From Tunturiibacter gelidiferens (lineage in GTDB: Bacteria; Acidobacteriota; Terriglobia; Terriglobales; Acidobacteriaceae): DNA of 64,000 bases. How positions within the stretch are numbered: the first letter of the stretch is position 1; every line of letters begins with the position of its first letter. The position numbers and the translations under genes are program-made. The notes beneath the pieces are model-generated. The model was not told the DNA's origin. It did not search any database and saw only the letters and a list, made by a program, of their open reading frames with translations. This document shows, in pieces, positions 44,275 to 52,805 of the stretch. The stretch covers positions 434,001 to 498,000 of the forward strand of contig NZ_JACHEB010000002.1 of NCBI RefSeq assembly GCF_014201335.1, read 5' to 3'.

Positions 44275-45426
44275 CTACTTTGCAGCCGCGACTTCACGAG
44301 CGAGGTAGATCGTCTTCCCCGTCTGGGCCGAGCGACGAGCCGCATCGAGAATTCGAACCACCGCGATGTTCGTATCGAGCGACGTCAGGTCGTGCTGCGG
44401 CTTCAAACTTCCCCCTAGAACGGCCGCAAGATAGTTCAGCGAATCGTTCTGCGGTGCGGTCAGTGCAGGCGCTGTTTCAACGTGTTCACCTTTTTCTCCG
44501 GTCAAGCGCATACGAAGCTTCGCGCCCGGCGCGGCATCCTCATACAGCGTATCCACATAGCCGGTCGCACCATAGACCTCCATATCCTTCCTCGCAAACG
44601 GCCAGTTCCAAGAACCCTGTAGGATCGCCTGCGCATGCGGATAGGTCAGAACGATCGTGCTGTCATCATCAACCTTCGGATAGATCTGAGGCTTCAACTG
44701 CAACGCAACAGCAGTTACAGTCGTCGGAAGCTCTCCGCGCATGATCCATGTCGCAAGATCCACCCCATAGCAACCGAAGTCAAACATCGCACCAGCGCCA
44801 TTCTCCTTCGGATCGGTCAGCCACTTGAAAAACTCGGGATCGACATGAATCTCCTTCGGCCCCTCATGCCCGTCGTGAACGACCAGCTTGCGTAGATCGC
44901 CGATCTTTCCCTCTTCCAACATCTTTACTGCAGCGGTGTTCGAGTTGTACCAGGTCGTCTCGTAGTTCGTCAGAACAGGAACGTTGTACTTCTCCGAGAG
45001 CGCCTGGATGGCAAGCGCATCTTCCACCGTAGTAGCCAGCGGCTTCTCCACCATGGCGGCTATGTGCAGAGGTGCAGCCTCTTCGATAGCGGCTCGATGC
45101 CCCGCAATCGACGTGTACACAAGGATCGCCTGCGGATGCGTCTTCTTCAGCATCTCTGCTTCAGTCGCAAAGAACAGATCTTCCGACAGGTGTGTCTTCG
45201 TAATATATTTTTGACGCAGTGCGGGATCAGGATCAGAGATACCCACCAAGGTAATCTCAGGATGCGAAGCGAGGTTGTGCAGAAAACCCTGCACATGGCC
45301 ATGAACGAGCCCAACAATGGCAACTCGTACAGGAGCAGCCGCCTGAGCTTGTGCGTTCACAGAAGAAAAACCTGCCACCAGAAGGGAAGCAGCGAAAATA
45401 AGACGACTCGGAACCGACGAGATCAT
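44275..45426 (-). CDS. Gfo/Idh/MocA family oxidoreductase with signal peptide
   Basis: A 383-residue NAD(P)-dependent dehydrogenase of the Gfo/Idh/MocA sugar-oxidoreductase family. The first 26 residues form a signal peptide (ending NAQAQ), which suggests export. The Rossmann loop is unusual: AIVGLVHGHVQGFL instead of a GxGxxG pattern, while the family MVEKPLATT is intact. It lies between lpxA and lpxI. In Acidithiobacillus, GnnA of the same superfamily lies between lpxA and lpxB and makes the 3-amino sugar of lipid A, but no partner aminotransferase is here and the signal peptide argues against a UDP-sugar substrate. The substrate is unknown. Confidence 0.85.
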   Translation of the reverse strand: MISSVPSRLIFAASLLVAGFSSVNAQAQAAAPVRVAIVGLVHGHVQGFLHNLASHPEITLVGISDPDPALRQKYITKTHLSEDLFFATEAEMLKKTHPQAILVYTSIAGHRAAIEEAAPLHIAAMVEKPLATTVEDALAIQALSEKYNVPVLTNYETTWYNSNTAAVKMLEEGKIGDLRKLVVHDGHEGPKEIHVDPEFFKWLTDPKENGAGAMFDFGCYGVDLATWIMRGELPTTVTAVALQLKPQIYPKVDDDSTIVLTYPHAQAILQGSWNWPFARKDMEVYGATGYVDTLYEDAAPGAKLRMRLTGEKGEHVETAPALTAPQNDSLNYLAAVLGGSLKPQHDLTSLDTNIAVVRILDAARRSAQTGKTIYLAREVAAAK

Positions 45427-45472
45427 AAGGGAAACTCCAATTTAATTCTGTATGCCAAACCCAACGGTGCAC

Positions 45473-46258
45473 CTATTTGATGATGCCTCGCTCGCTGCCT
45501 GCGATAAAGTCCGCGAGGTAAACGACATGTTCGCCCGCGCCGCCAGAAGCGATCATCTCGCGAATAGCCGCCAGCGCATCGGAGATATTAAGTTTCGACG
45601 CAATCAGCTTGCGATACGCCGCGCGAAGCTCCTTCAATTGTTCCGGCGTAAAACCTTTCCGCTCAAGGCCCACTTTATTCAGCCCGTAAGCGTGATTGTT
45701 TCGCTCGATTGAAGTCAACGAATAGGGAAGTACATCTTGCGTAATAGTCGTTCCGCCGCCAATATACGAATACTTCCCGATTCGGCAGTACTGGTGTACC
45801 GGACAAAGCGCGCCGACGGTCGCGTAGTCCTCAACCGTCACGTGGCCCGCCAACGTAGCAGCGTTCGCGAGAATGCACCCCGTCCCAATCTGCGAGTCAT
45901 GCCCGATGTGGGTGTAGGCCATAATCAGGCAATCATTCCCCACCCGTGTCATCCCACCGCCGCCCTTGGTCCCGCGCGAAATCGTCACATACTCGCGAAT
46001 CGAATTGCCATCCCCAATCTCAACGCCTGTAGGCTCCCCCGCATACTTCAGATCCTGCGGCGAAATCCCAATACATGCAAACGAGAAAACCCGGTTCTTT
46101 CGCCCCATCCTCAGGTGCCCGTCAAGCACAACATGCGAGACCAGCTCACACTCTTCCCCGAGCACGACATCAGGACCCACGGTGCAGTAAGGACCAACCG
46201 TACAGCTTGCAGGAATCTGTGCCCCCGCCGCGACGATCGCTGTAGGATGAATGCTCAC
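45473..46258 (-). CDS. lpxA: UDP-N-acetylglucosamine acyltransferase LpxA
   Basis: First enzyme of lipid A synthesis, transferring a 3-hydroxyacyl chain from ACP to UDP-GlcNAc. The GTG at 46258 (VSIHPTAIV) overlaps the fabZ stop as GTGA and gives 261 residues, the family norm; the frame stays open upstream inside fabZ but that part is not coding. Left-handed beta-helix hexapeptides run from about 5 to 190. The catalytic His lies in MAYTHIGHDSQIG, and the IGGGTTITQDVLPYS segment is typical. A C-terminal helical domain follows. Confidence 0.96.
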   Translation of the reverse strand: MSIHPTAIVAAGAQIPASCTVGPYCTVGPDVVLGEECELVSHVVLDGHLRMGRKNRVFSFACIGISPQDLKYAGEPTGVEIGDGNSIREYVTISRGTKGGGGMTRVGNDCLIMAYTHIGHDSQIGTGCILANAATLAGHVTVEDYATVGALCPVHQYCRIGKYSYIGGGTTITQDVLPYSLTSIERNNHAYGLNKVGLERKGFTPEQLKELRAAYRKLIASKLNISDALAAIREMIASGGAGEHVVYLADFIAGSERGIIK

Positions 46259-46776
46259 TCTGCCGGCGCCTCTGGTGCAGCTTTCTTCACAACCCGCGGA
46301 ACCACCTGGCACATCACCGTAGCGTCGCAGACCAGCTTCCCATCCACAGTGATATTCCCCAGCATCTTCACCGCACGGCTTCTCCACTGCAAAACCGTCA
46401 CCTCAATGCGAAGCTGATCCCCCGGCACCACCGGCCGTCGAAAGCGCGCATTCTCAATTCCCGTGAACACCATCAGCTTCGAGTCGCGATCCGGAATCTC
46501 GTTCAGCAACAACGCCCCGCCCGTCTGCGCAATCGCCTCGACCATCAATACCCCAGGCATAATCGGGTAGTCAGGAAAGTGCCCCTGAAAATGCGGCTCG
46601 TTGATCGTCACATTTTTGATCGCGACGATGCGCTCCTTGCGTACCATCTCGACCACGCGGTCGATCAACAAAAAAGGGTAGCGGTGCGGCAGCAAGGACA
46701 TAATCTCAAGGATGTCCATCGTAGTGCGTGGCGCCGGTTGTTCGTCGTCATTCTGGTCAGGCGTAGTCTCGCTCAT
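46255..46776 (-). CDS. fabZ: 3-hydroxyacyl-ACP dehydratase FabZ
   Basis: Dehydrates 3-hydroxyacyl-ACP in fatty-acid elongation and so competes with LpxA for the same substrate. 173 residues: a 20-residue hydrophilic extension, then the hot-dog fold. The active-site His and Glu are in GHFPDYPIMPGVLMVEAIAQ; HRYPFLLIDRV is the usual N-terminal block. Its stop overlaps the lpxA start by four bases, so synthesis is coupled. In many Gram-negatives lpxD precedes fabZ; here the upstream gene is a cysteine-synthase-like gene, 66 nt away. Confidence 0.96.
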   Translation of the reverse strand: MSETTPDQNDDEQPAPRTTMDILEIMSLLPHRYPFLLIDRVVEMVRKERIVAIKNVTINEPHFQGHFPDYPIMPGVLMVEAIAQTGGALLLNEIPDRDSKLMVFTGIENARFRRPVVPGDQLRIEVTVLQWRSRAVKMLGNITVDGKLVCDATVMCQVVPRVVKKAAPEAPAE

Positions 46777-46842
46777 GGCAAAGATGAGTATAAATGCCGA
46801 ACCACGTCAACCGGACGAAACGGCCCTACAAACAACTCCGCC

Positions 46843-47898
46843 TCACCCCGCCGGCTGCAGCTGCGCCCCAGGAGTGGACCGAGCGATCTCCAACTCTTCC
46901 GGCGTCATATCCACTGCGATCTCCGCAAACAGCGGCGTGCTCAAATACCGTTCGCCCGTATCCGGCAGCATGCACAACACGGTCGAGCCCTTCGGCGCCT
47001 CCGCACACACCCGCAGCGCCCCGGCGAAGGTCGCCCCCGACGTAATGCCCACGAAGATCCCCTCCTTCACCGCCAGCTCCCGACTCCACCGCATCGCCTC
47101 CGCGTTCTCAATCCGCAACACCTGGCTGATGCGATGCGAATCGATCGCATCCTGCGTAAGGCTTGAGATAAAATCGGGGCTCCATCCCTGCTGCGGGTGC
47201 GGAGTCCACGCCGGGTGGCCCGCCGACGCTGTCCCATCCGCATTCCGCGGCTGCGCCGTCCCACTCGAGATCATCGCCGCCACCTCCGGCTCACACACCA
47301 CAATCTTCGTCTCCGGCCTCTTCTCCGCAAGCACCCGAGCCACGCCCTTCAGCGTCCCCCCCGTACCAAATCCAGTCACCCAATAATCCAGCCGGTCGCC
47401 CTCGAAATCCCTCAAAATCTCCTGCGCCGTCGTACGCGAGTGCATATCCGCATTCGCCTCATTCTCAAACTGCCGCGTCCGAAACCAGCCATGCTTCTCC
47501 GCCAGTTCGTTCGCCTTCTTCACCATCCCCAACCCACGTTCCGCAGCCGGAGTCAGCACCACCTTCGCCCCCAGAAACCTCATCAGCTTCCGCCGTTCAA
47601 CGCTGAAAGTCTCCGACATCGTAACCACCAGCGGATAGCCCTTCTGCGCGCACACCATCGCCAGCCCGATGCCCGTATTCCCGCTCGTAGCCTCGATCAC
47701 CGTCTGCCCCGGCTTCAGCGCTCCCGTCCGCTCAGCGTCCTCGATCACACCCAGCGCCAGCCGGTCCTTCACCGACCCCAACGGATTGAACGCTTCAATC
47801 TTCACAAACAAATCCACTCCCGCAGGAGCAAGCTTATTAATCCGCACCACAGGTGTATTTCCAACGGTCTCGAGAATATTCGCAAACTTCCGTTTCAT
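46843..47898 (-). CDS. Cysteine synthase (CysK-like)
   Basis: A 351-residue PLP enzyme that makes cysteine from O-acetylserine and sulfide. The PLP lysine is in NPLGSVKDR (near residue 43); TSGNTGIGLAM binds substrate and GFGTGGTLKGV holds phosphate. It is 30-40 residues longer than usual O-acetylserine sulfhydrylases, mainly from a segment around GTAQPRNADGTASAGHPAW before the expected PHPQQGWSPDFI. The insert does not touch the core motifs. The family call is firm; use of O-phosphoserine or cystathionine-type substrates cannot be ruled out. Confidence 0.9.
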   Translation of the reverse strand: MKRKFANILETVGNTPVVRINKLAPAGVDLFVKIEAFNPLGSVKDRLALGVIEDAERTGALKPGQTVIEATSGNTGIGLAMVCAQKGYPLVVTMSETFSVERRKLMRFLGAKVVLTPAAERGLGMVKKANELAEKHGWFRTRQFENEANADMHSRTTAQEILRDFEGDRLDYWVTGFGTGGTLKGVARVLAEKRPETKIVVCEPEVAAMISSGTAQPRNADGTASAGHPAWTPHPQQGWSPDFISSLTQDAIDSHRISQVLRIENAEAMRWSRELAVKEGIFVGITSGATFAGALRVCAEAPKGSTVLCMLPDTGERYLSTPLFAEIAVDMTPEELEIARSTPGAQLQPAG

Positions 47899-47948
47899 CG
47901 CATCGCTCCTTTTTTATCTGCAGAGAGTCTACTCAGGCCCGACCATCC

Positions 47949-48809
47949 TTACTGCTTTTTCTTCAGCAACACATCGGGATTAAACAGATCCGGCGCAGCA
48001 TCGACGTCATACTCCACCTTCAGCAAAAATGTCTGGCTCGCCATATCGCCATTGTGGTATCGAGTGATCGAGAGCGCCGTCGGCAGCCCCTGAATCGTGT
48101 GGTAATCAGCGTACTCTTCCGCATCCTCATCGAAGTCCTTGAAGGTCTCATTCCTCCACTGAAACGTCCGGCGCAGCGGAAGATGCGACGTCGAATCCAG
48201 CTCGAGCGTCACCGCGTCATTGTTGTCGCTCAGCACCGTTACCTTCTCGGCAAGCCTGCGCTCCACCATCGTGGTCCCCTCGTAAACCACCACCACGCCC
48301 GGAGCCTTCAACCACGTATTCACCACCGCTTCAACCGAGTGATCGCGGCGTCGATAAAAATCATCGACCTGATCTTTCGGCAACTCGGCCTTGCCCTTGT
48401 AGGTGACCTCATACCCCTTACCGGCCGTCCAGATCTGCACAACGTCGATCTTCTTCCCTGGAAAAAGAATGCTCTTATCGGTAATGAATCCAACCCGCGT
48501 CGCCTCAAAGCGGTTGTCAGTAGGGAACTGCCGCGTCGAAGTAAAGTCGATCACCAGACCCGTAGGCGAGCCATGAAAGAACCGGCCAAGATGTCCAAGC
48601 TCGCGAATATTGCGACGGCTCAGCCACGCGTTTCCGCCCAGCGCCTCCACCATCTCGTTGAGAAGTTTCTTCCCATGTTGCTCCGGCGTCTCTCCGTTCG
48701 GCACCACCTGCCCGGCACTAGGAATCTCGCTCGCCTGTGACCACAGCGGCTTTACCGATCCCAAACCAAGAACAAGCACAACGCCAAATCCAAGTACAAC
48801 CTGCCTCAT
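47949..48809 (-). CDS. Exported protein of unknown function (lipoprotein-sorting-like fold)
   Basis: About 286 residues from ATG 48809, which has GGAG 5 nt before it; an ATG at 48824 overlaps the SDR stop as ATGA and is also possible. A signal peptide covers about 25 residues. Then comes a helical segment ending in LLNEMVEALGGNAWL and a beta-rich body with FPTDNRFEATRVGF, LELDSTSHLPLRRTFQW and FLLKVEYDVDAAPDLFNPD, which recalls LolA/LolB-type folds of periplasmic lipoprotein carriers. The similarity is structural impression only. It lies 12 nt from the SDR gene and 50 nt upstream of cysK. Confidence 0.75.
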   Translation of the reverse strand: MRQVVLGFGVVLVLGLGSVKPLWSQASEIPSAGQVVPNGETPEQHGKKLLNEMVEALGGNAWLSRRNIRELGHLGRFFHGSPTGLVIDFTSTRQFPTDNRFEATRVGFITDKSILFPGKKIDVVQIWTAGKGYEVTYKGKAELPKDQVDDFYRRRDHSVEAVVNTWLKAPGVVVVYEGTTMVERRLAEKVTVLSDNNDAVTLELDSTSHLPLRRTFQWRNETFKDFDEDAEEYADYHTIQGLPTALSITRYHNGDMASQTFLLKVEYDVDAAPDLFNPDVLLKKKQ

Positions 48810-48820
48810 ACCAGCTCCAC

Positions 48821-49594
48821 TCATCCGGCCAGCACCGCGCCGCCGTTCACGTTAAAGATCTCGCCGGAGATGAACCCAGCGAAGGGCGTACAAAGAAACA
48901 GAACAGGAGCCGCAATCTCATCCACATCCGCCGGACGCCCCAGCGGAATCAAAGAGAGCAGCTTCTTCGAAACCTCAGGATCACTTAGAACTCCCGCCGT
49001 CGCCTCCGTTGCGACCCAACCCGGCGCCACGCAGTTGCAATAAATCCCCTCACCAATCAATTCAGTCGACAGGCTCTTCGTCAGGCTGATCAACGCGCCC
49101 TTCGTCGCCGCGTAGTCCGCATGAAAAGCCTCCCCGCGCTGCCCCGCAGTCGAACTGATCAAAACAATATGCCCTCGCGCCGAACCCACCTGCGGCTGAG
49201 CCTTCATCTGCGCCACCGCAGACCGTACCACTCCAAACACGCTGTCCAGATTCGTGCCCAGCGTCGTCCGCCACTGCTCGCTCGTCATCTCAGAGATAGG
49301 CGCATCATGCGCCGGCCACACCCCATGATTCAAAATCGCGCAGTCAATCCGCCCGAACGCCGCCACCGCAGCCTCAACCAAAGCCGCTCCATCCTCAGGC
49401 GTCGCCAGCGTCTGCTGAACCGCAAGACATACCTCACTCCCGTCGCACTCCGCTACCAAAGCCTCAGCCTGCTCCGCCGCCGAGCGGTAGTTGAACACCA
49501 CCTTCGCCCCCGCCCTGCGAAACATCCGAACCGTCGCTGCTCCAATTCCACGCGACCCGCCCGTAATCAGGGCGACCTTCCCAGCCAGCGACAT
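48821..49594 (-). CDS. Short-chain dehydrogenase/reductase
   Basis: A 257-residue NAD(P)-dependent oxidoreductase of the FabG-like SDR class. The nucleotide loop TGGSRGIG, a variant NHG in place of NNAG (AILNHGVWP), the catalytic Ser in VLISSTAGQRG and YAATK are present, as is PGWVATEA. The ATG at 49594 (MSLAGKVALITGG) is the natural family start, although the frame stays open 35 codons upstream. The substrate is unknown. It begins the minus-strand run toward cysK and the lipid A genes and is divergent from the DoxX-like gene at 49714. Confidence 0.9.
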   Translation of the reverse strand: MSLAGKVALITGGSRGIGAATVRMFRRAGAKVVFNYRSAAEQAEALVAECDGSEVCLAVQQTLATPEDGAALVEAAVAAFGRIDCAILNHGVWPAHDAPISEMTSEQWRTTLGTNLDSVFGVVRSAVAQMKAQPQVGSARGHIVLISSTAGQRGEAFHADYAATKGALISLTKSLSTELIGEGIYCNCVAPGWVATEATAGVLSDPEVSKKLLSLIPLGRPADVDEIAAPVLFLCTPFAGFISGEIFNVNGGAVLAG

Positions 49595-49713
49595 CGCGAC
49601 CCCAGAGTTACCGTTATTCAACATAGATTCGACATATCCCATCAATCTGCTTGACGCAATTGAAGCACACACAGAGAATTCTCTACTAATCCATCCCAAG
49701 GAGTTCGTCGCCT

Positions 49714-50103
49714 ATGAAAATCGCCGTCCTGATCGCACGCATCCTGCTTGGACTCGTCTTCTTCGTCTTTGGGCTCAACAACTTCTTCCACTTCATGCCC
49801 AATCCGACGATACCCGGCGACGCCGGCGTCTTGGCCAACATCATGTTCGCGCATGGATGGCTGACCTTCCATGGAATTCTCTACACCGTCGCCGGAGCCC
49901 TGTTGCTCATCGGCCGCTACGTCCCCGTCGGACTCGTCATCCTGGGCCCCATCCTGGTCAACGTCCTGCTGTTCCACCTGACCCTGACCGGAGGCGCAGG
50001 AATCGGACCAGGCCTCGTCTGCTCTCTCCTGGAGATCTTCCTCATCTGGGCCTACTGGCCAGCCTTCGAAGGAATCTTCACCCCAGACGGCCGCCGGGCG
50101 TAG
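49714..50103 (+). CDS. DoxX-like membrane protein
   Basis: A 129-residue inner-membrane protein with four hydrophobic helices (about 5-25, 45-62, 70-90 and 97-117). LLGLVFFVFGLNNFFHFMP at the N-terminus resembles DoxX-family proteins, whose members act in redox processes at the membrane or are uncharacterised. AGGAG lies 9 nt before the ATG. A second DoxX-like gene follows 180 bp later. Confidence 0.8.
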   Translation: MKIAVLIARILLGLVFFVFGLNNFFHFMPNPTIPGDAGVLANIMFAHGWLTFHGILYTVAGALLLIGRYVPVGLVILGPILVNVLLFHLTLTGGAGIGPGLVCSLLEIFLIWAYWPAFEGIFTPDGRRA

Positions 50104-50281
50104 TTAATCCGGTTATCGCGATGTTTTTGCTGTTGCCTTTCTGGTTGTCATTCCCGAAGGGAATCTGCTGTCGCCGTTTTCACTGCAATCCTCGGCATCG
50201 GAACTGTTGACGGAGACTCGCCGTACCCCTAAAAGGGGTGCAAGAGTAGGTCCTTGGACCTCTTGTTTAGTGGAGGGTACG

Positions 50282-50890
50282 ATGCCCAAGTTAGAGACGA
50301 ATGCCGAAGCGTATCCGCGATCGCTCGATTGGTTACGTTACTTCTGCGCTTTCATGCTGTACATGTACGGCATCAGCAAGCTGCTTCACCTACAGTTCAA
50401 CATGCAAACCCTGCTTGCTAGACAGCCGGTCGGCTCGCTAACGGGCTATCAGCTCACATGGTTTTACTTTGGCTTCTCTCGGGTCTACGCGTCCATTCTC
50501 GGTCTAACGCAGGTGGTCGGTGCGACTCTGCTGCTCTTCCGAAAGACCACGCTCTTGGGAACCCTGGCAATGCTCCCGGTGATAGCCAACATCCTGCTCG
50601 TAAATATGTTCATTTTAGTCACTGACTACGGACCCTACCTCATCTCTGGGCTCATTTGCACGTCGTTACTTATTATCTTGTGGCACCAGCGTGCCGCTCT
50701 CGTTTTCCTTCTCTGGTCCACTCAAAGCAGAGAACCGGTGAGATCTTTGCGCACTCACCAGTGGATTCGATTAGCCATCGTATTGGCAGCAACAACCATC
50801 ATGGTCTCCGGCACCATCCTTCAACACCATGTAGAGCGGCTACGAGAGCAGAACCGCCATCGCCCGGCTGTAGTCAACCCCAGTGAGTAA
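50282..50890 (+). CDS. Larger DoxX-like membrane protein
   Basis: A 202-residue inner-membrane protein with about five helices; RYFCAFMLYMYGISKLLHLQF resembles the DoxX/DoxD type. GGAGGG before the ATG at 50282 decides the start; the frame is open 75 nt further upstream. The leader contains two small hairpins (ACCCCTAAAAGGGGT near 50225 and AGGTCCTTGGACCT near 50250). Function unknown; possibly paired with the DoxX-like gene upstream. Confidence 0.77.
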   Translation: MPKLETNAEAYPRSLDWLRYFCAFMLYMYGISKLLHLQFNMQTLLARQPVGSLTGYQLTWFYFGFSRVYASILGLTQVVGATLLLFRKTTLLGTLAMLPVIANILLVNMFILVTDYGPYLISGLICTSLLIILWHQRAALVFLLWSTQSREPVRSLRTHQWIRLAIVLAATTIMVSGTILQHHVERLREQNRHRPAVVNPSE

Positions 50891-50915
50891 CTAAAGTCGG
50901 ATTAGCAAACGCGAT

Positions 50916-51263
50916 CTAATAGGTGAAGATATTCACCTGTGCGGTGGTGGAGACTTGAATTCCATTGAGCCCGAACTTGATACGTGCACAGTTGTTGACC
51001 GCCACAGCGTTCTGATTGAAACCCGACCCGATCTGCGGATCAGATTCCGTTCCATCCTCCCGATAGTAGGTCCACCATTCAATGTAGGCAATCGCGGCGA
51101 ACTTCGGCCCCACAGGGGGGTCTATGAAATAAGTGAGAATGTCAGACAGGGCGATGTTCGCGTAGACATTCGTTCCGCGTGGGAACGGATCCGTCGTAAA
51201 TTCTATGAGGACAAAGCTGTAGGCGATCACCTCGAGCCAATAGCCCGTTACAGTCGTCAACAT
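50916..51263 (-). CDS. Unknown small protein, paralogue A
   Basis: A 115-residue protein with no recognised family. GGAGG 7 nt before ATG 51263 sets the start, although the frame is open further up. It shares with the protein at 51656-52006 a start MLTxxTGYWLxVIA, then GTNVYANI, a segment ending YYREDGTESD, and GFNQNAVAVNNCARI with a single Cys. No signal peptide, membrane helix or catalytic motif is evident; alternating residues suggest a small beta-rich fold. Last gene of a three-gene minus-strand cassette. Confidence 0.7.
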   Translation of the reverse strand: MLTTVTGYWLEVIAYSFVLIEFTTDPFPRGTNVYANIALSDILTYFIDPPVGPKFAAIAYIEWWTYYREDGTESDPQIGSGFNQNAVAVNNCARIKFGLNGIQVSTTAQVNIFTY

Positions 51264-51362
51264 CACAGACCTCCAGAGATGCTCATCAATCGTTCGAGTC
51301 TTCCAGATCGTGGTTCGGCGTCGAATCATCCTCGCCGGAGCAATCGCAGAACAGAACAAGCA

Positions 51363-51644
51363 TCACGCAGGATTTGATTGGTTTGTGCGTCCGGTTGAGC
51401 CAAAACCGAACCAGACTCCTTCTTCGCCTGCCTCGGTGGGAACCAGCGTCTTTCGGCCTACATCCACCTTGTAACGCTTACTTTTATCCAGTTCAACAGC
51501 ATCCGTTGTAAGAAGGTCGATGTGTTCGGCGCTGACCTTCGAGTGATGTTGTGCACTCTTTCGTGCACGTTCTTCATCTGCCGAACCGTGATGTATACCG
51601 AGAATGCGACCAGATCGGGCATCGAAGGTGATTATCGTTGACAT
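51363..51644 (-). CDS. Unknown small protein between the two paralogues
   Basis: A 93-residue soluble protein. The start is ATG 51644 because GGAGG lies 7 nt upstream; an ATG two codons earlier would be only one base from it. Segments TFDARSGRILGIHHGSADEE and RYKVDVGRKTLV suggest a compact alpha/beta fold; I cannot assign a family. The GGAGG overlaps the end of the preceding paralogue B gene, so translation is probably coupled. Confidence 0.7.
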   Translation of the reverse strand: MSTIITFDARSGRILGIHHGSADEERARKSAQHHSKVSAEHIDLLTTDAVELDKSKRYKVDVGRKTLVPTEAGEEGVWFGFGSTGRTNQSNPA

Positions 51645-51655
51645 CGGCATACCTC

Positions 51656-52006
51656 CTAATAGGTGATGACATTCACAAGAGCGCTTGCGACGACTCTGAA
51701 TCCCTCTAGCACCAACCAGATACGCGCACAGTTGTCGACCGCCACAGCATTCTGATTGAAACCCATCGATTGCATTTGATTAGATTCCGTTCCGTCATCT
51801 TTATAGTGGGTCCAATACGGTATGTAACCTGTCGCGGAGTACTTCGTGTTAGAGGAGTCGAGCTCAAAATAAGTGTTGAGTTCGTTCAGCGAAATGTTTG
51901 CGTACACATTCGTTCCGGGTGGGAACGGACCTAATGTGAGCTCCTGGCTCTCTATAGCGCTGGGAGCAATGACCCTGAGCCAGTAGCCGGTGATACTAGT
52001 CAACAT
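51656..52006 (-). CDS. Unknown small protein, paralogue B
   Basis: A 116-residue protein, first of the three-gene cassette. GGAGG 7 nt before ATG 52006 is in a leader nearly identical to that of paralogue A (CTCTGGAGGTCTGTG). Shared blocks include GYWLRVIAP, PPGTNVYANIS, YKDDGTESN and GFNQNAVAVDNCARI. No signal peptide or known motif. Divergent from greB, 186 bp away. Confidence 0.7.
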   Translation of the reverse strand: MLTSITGYWLRVIAPSAIESQELTLGPFPPGTNVYANISLNELNTYFELDSSNTKYSATGYIPYWTHYKDDGTESNQMQSMGFNQNAVAVDNCARIWLVLEGFRVVASALVNVITY

Positions 52007-52192
52007 CACAGACCTCCAGAGATACGCGAACACTTTGAGACGTCTAAATTGTGGCCCGGGAGAGCGTTGATCATGCTCGACTATGAACGCAGTGTCAAAC
52101 CGGACGAAAACGCTATCCTCCTCTGCCGGCAACGTCGGTTGGTCGTGATAAATGCGCATAGCTCAAATCGTGCCAGGAGAGAGAGCCGCAGA

Positions 52193-52786
52193 ATGCGAAA
52201 AGGGTTTACGAGAAGACCGAAAGTGGAGGAGCCTGCTGCGAACCACGTCAAGAACTACATCACTCCAAGCGGCCTCGAACGCCTGAAAGATGAGCGCCAT
52301 TTTTTGGTCACCAAGGATCGCCCGGCCGTAGTGGAGGTGGTGGCGTGGGCTGCAGGCAATGGCGATCGTAGTGAAAACGCTGACTATCAGTACGGCAAGC
52401 GACGACTGCGGCAGATCGATGGGCGGATTCGTTTCCTGACGAAGCGAATCGAGGCCGCGGAGGTAGTAGATCCGGAAGCTCCTAGAACAGGGCAGCGGGC
52501 GACGAGGGTGTTCTTTGGCGCCACCGTGCGCTATGCGAATGCCGCGGGAGCCGAGCGAGTGGTGAGCATCGTCGGCACGGACGAAGTCAATCTTGATCGC
52601 AACCACATCAGTTGGGCTTCCCCACTGGGGCGCGCACTAATGAAAGCCGCAGAGGATGACGAAGTCGTTCTTCATGCGCCGGGCGGCATTGAAACCCTGA
52701 ACGTGCTAAGCGTGCGATACGAGCGCATTCCTGTAGAGCCGTTCCGCGAACCACATAGTCCCGAAGTCTTCACAAAAGAGACTTGA
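52193..52786 (+). CDS. greB: Transcription elongation factor GreB
   Basis: GreB stimulates RNA polymerase to cleave backtracked RNA. 197 residues from ATG 52193; the frame is open upstream but without a start signal, and AGGAGA is about 13 nt before this ATG. The N-terminal coiled-coil holds ITPSGLERLKDE, GDRSENADYQYGKRRLRQID and RIRFLTKRIE, including the acidic tip (DxxxxE) required for cleavage. The C-terminal FKBP-like domain has SWASPLGRALM. Compared with usual GreB (about 158) it has short extensions at both ends. Convergent with the YjbR gene. Confidence 0.93.
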   Translation: MRKGFTRRPKVEEPAANHVKNYITPSGLERLKDERHFLVTKDRPAVVEVVAWAAGNGDRSENADYQYGKRRLRQIDGRIRFLTKRIEAAEVVDPEAPRTGQRATRVFFGATVRYANAAGAERVVSIVGTDEVNLDRNHISWASPLGRALMKAAEDDEVVLHAPGGIETLNVLSVRYERIPVEPFREPHSPEVFTKET

Positions 52787-52805
52787 TCGCTGCCCCTCAA
52801 ACCGC

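Noticed and set aside
50282..50890. Toxin or immunity gene beside the unknown cassette
   Set aside because: It has several membrane helices of DoxX type and is on the opposite strand, with no signs of a toxin-antitoxin layout.
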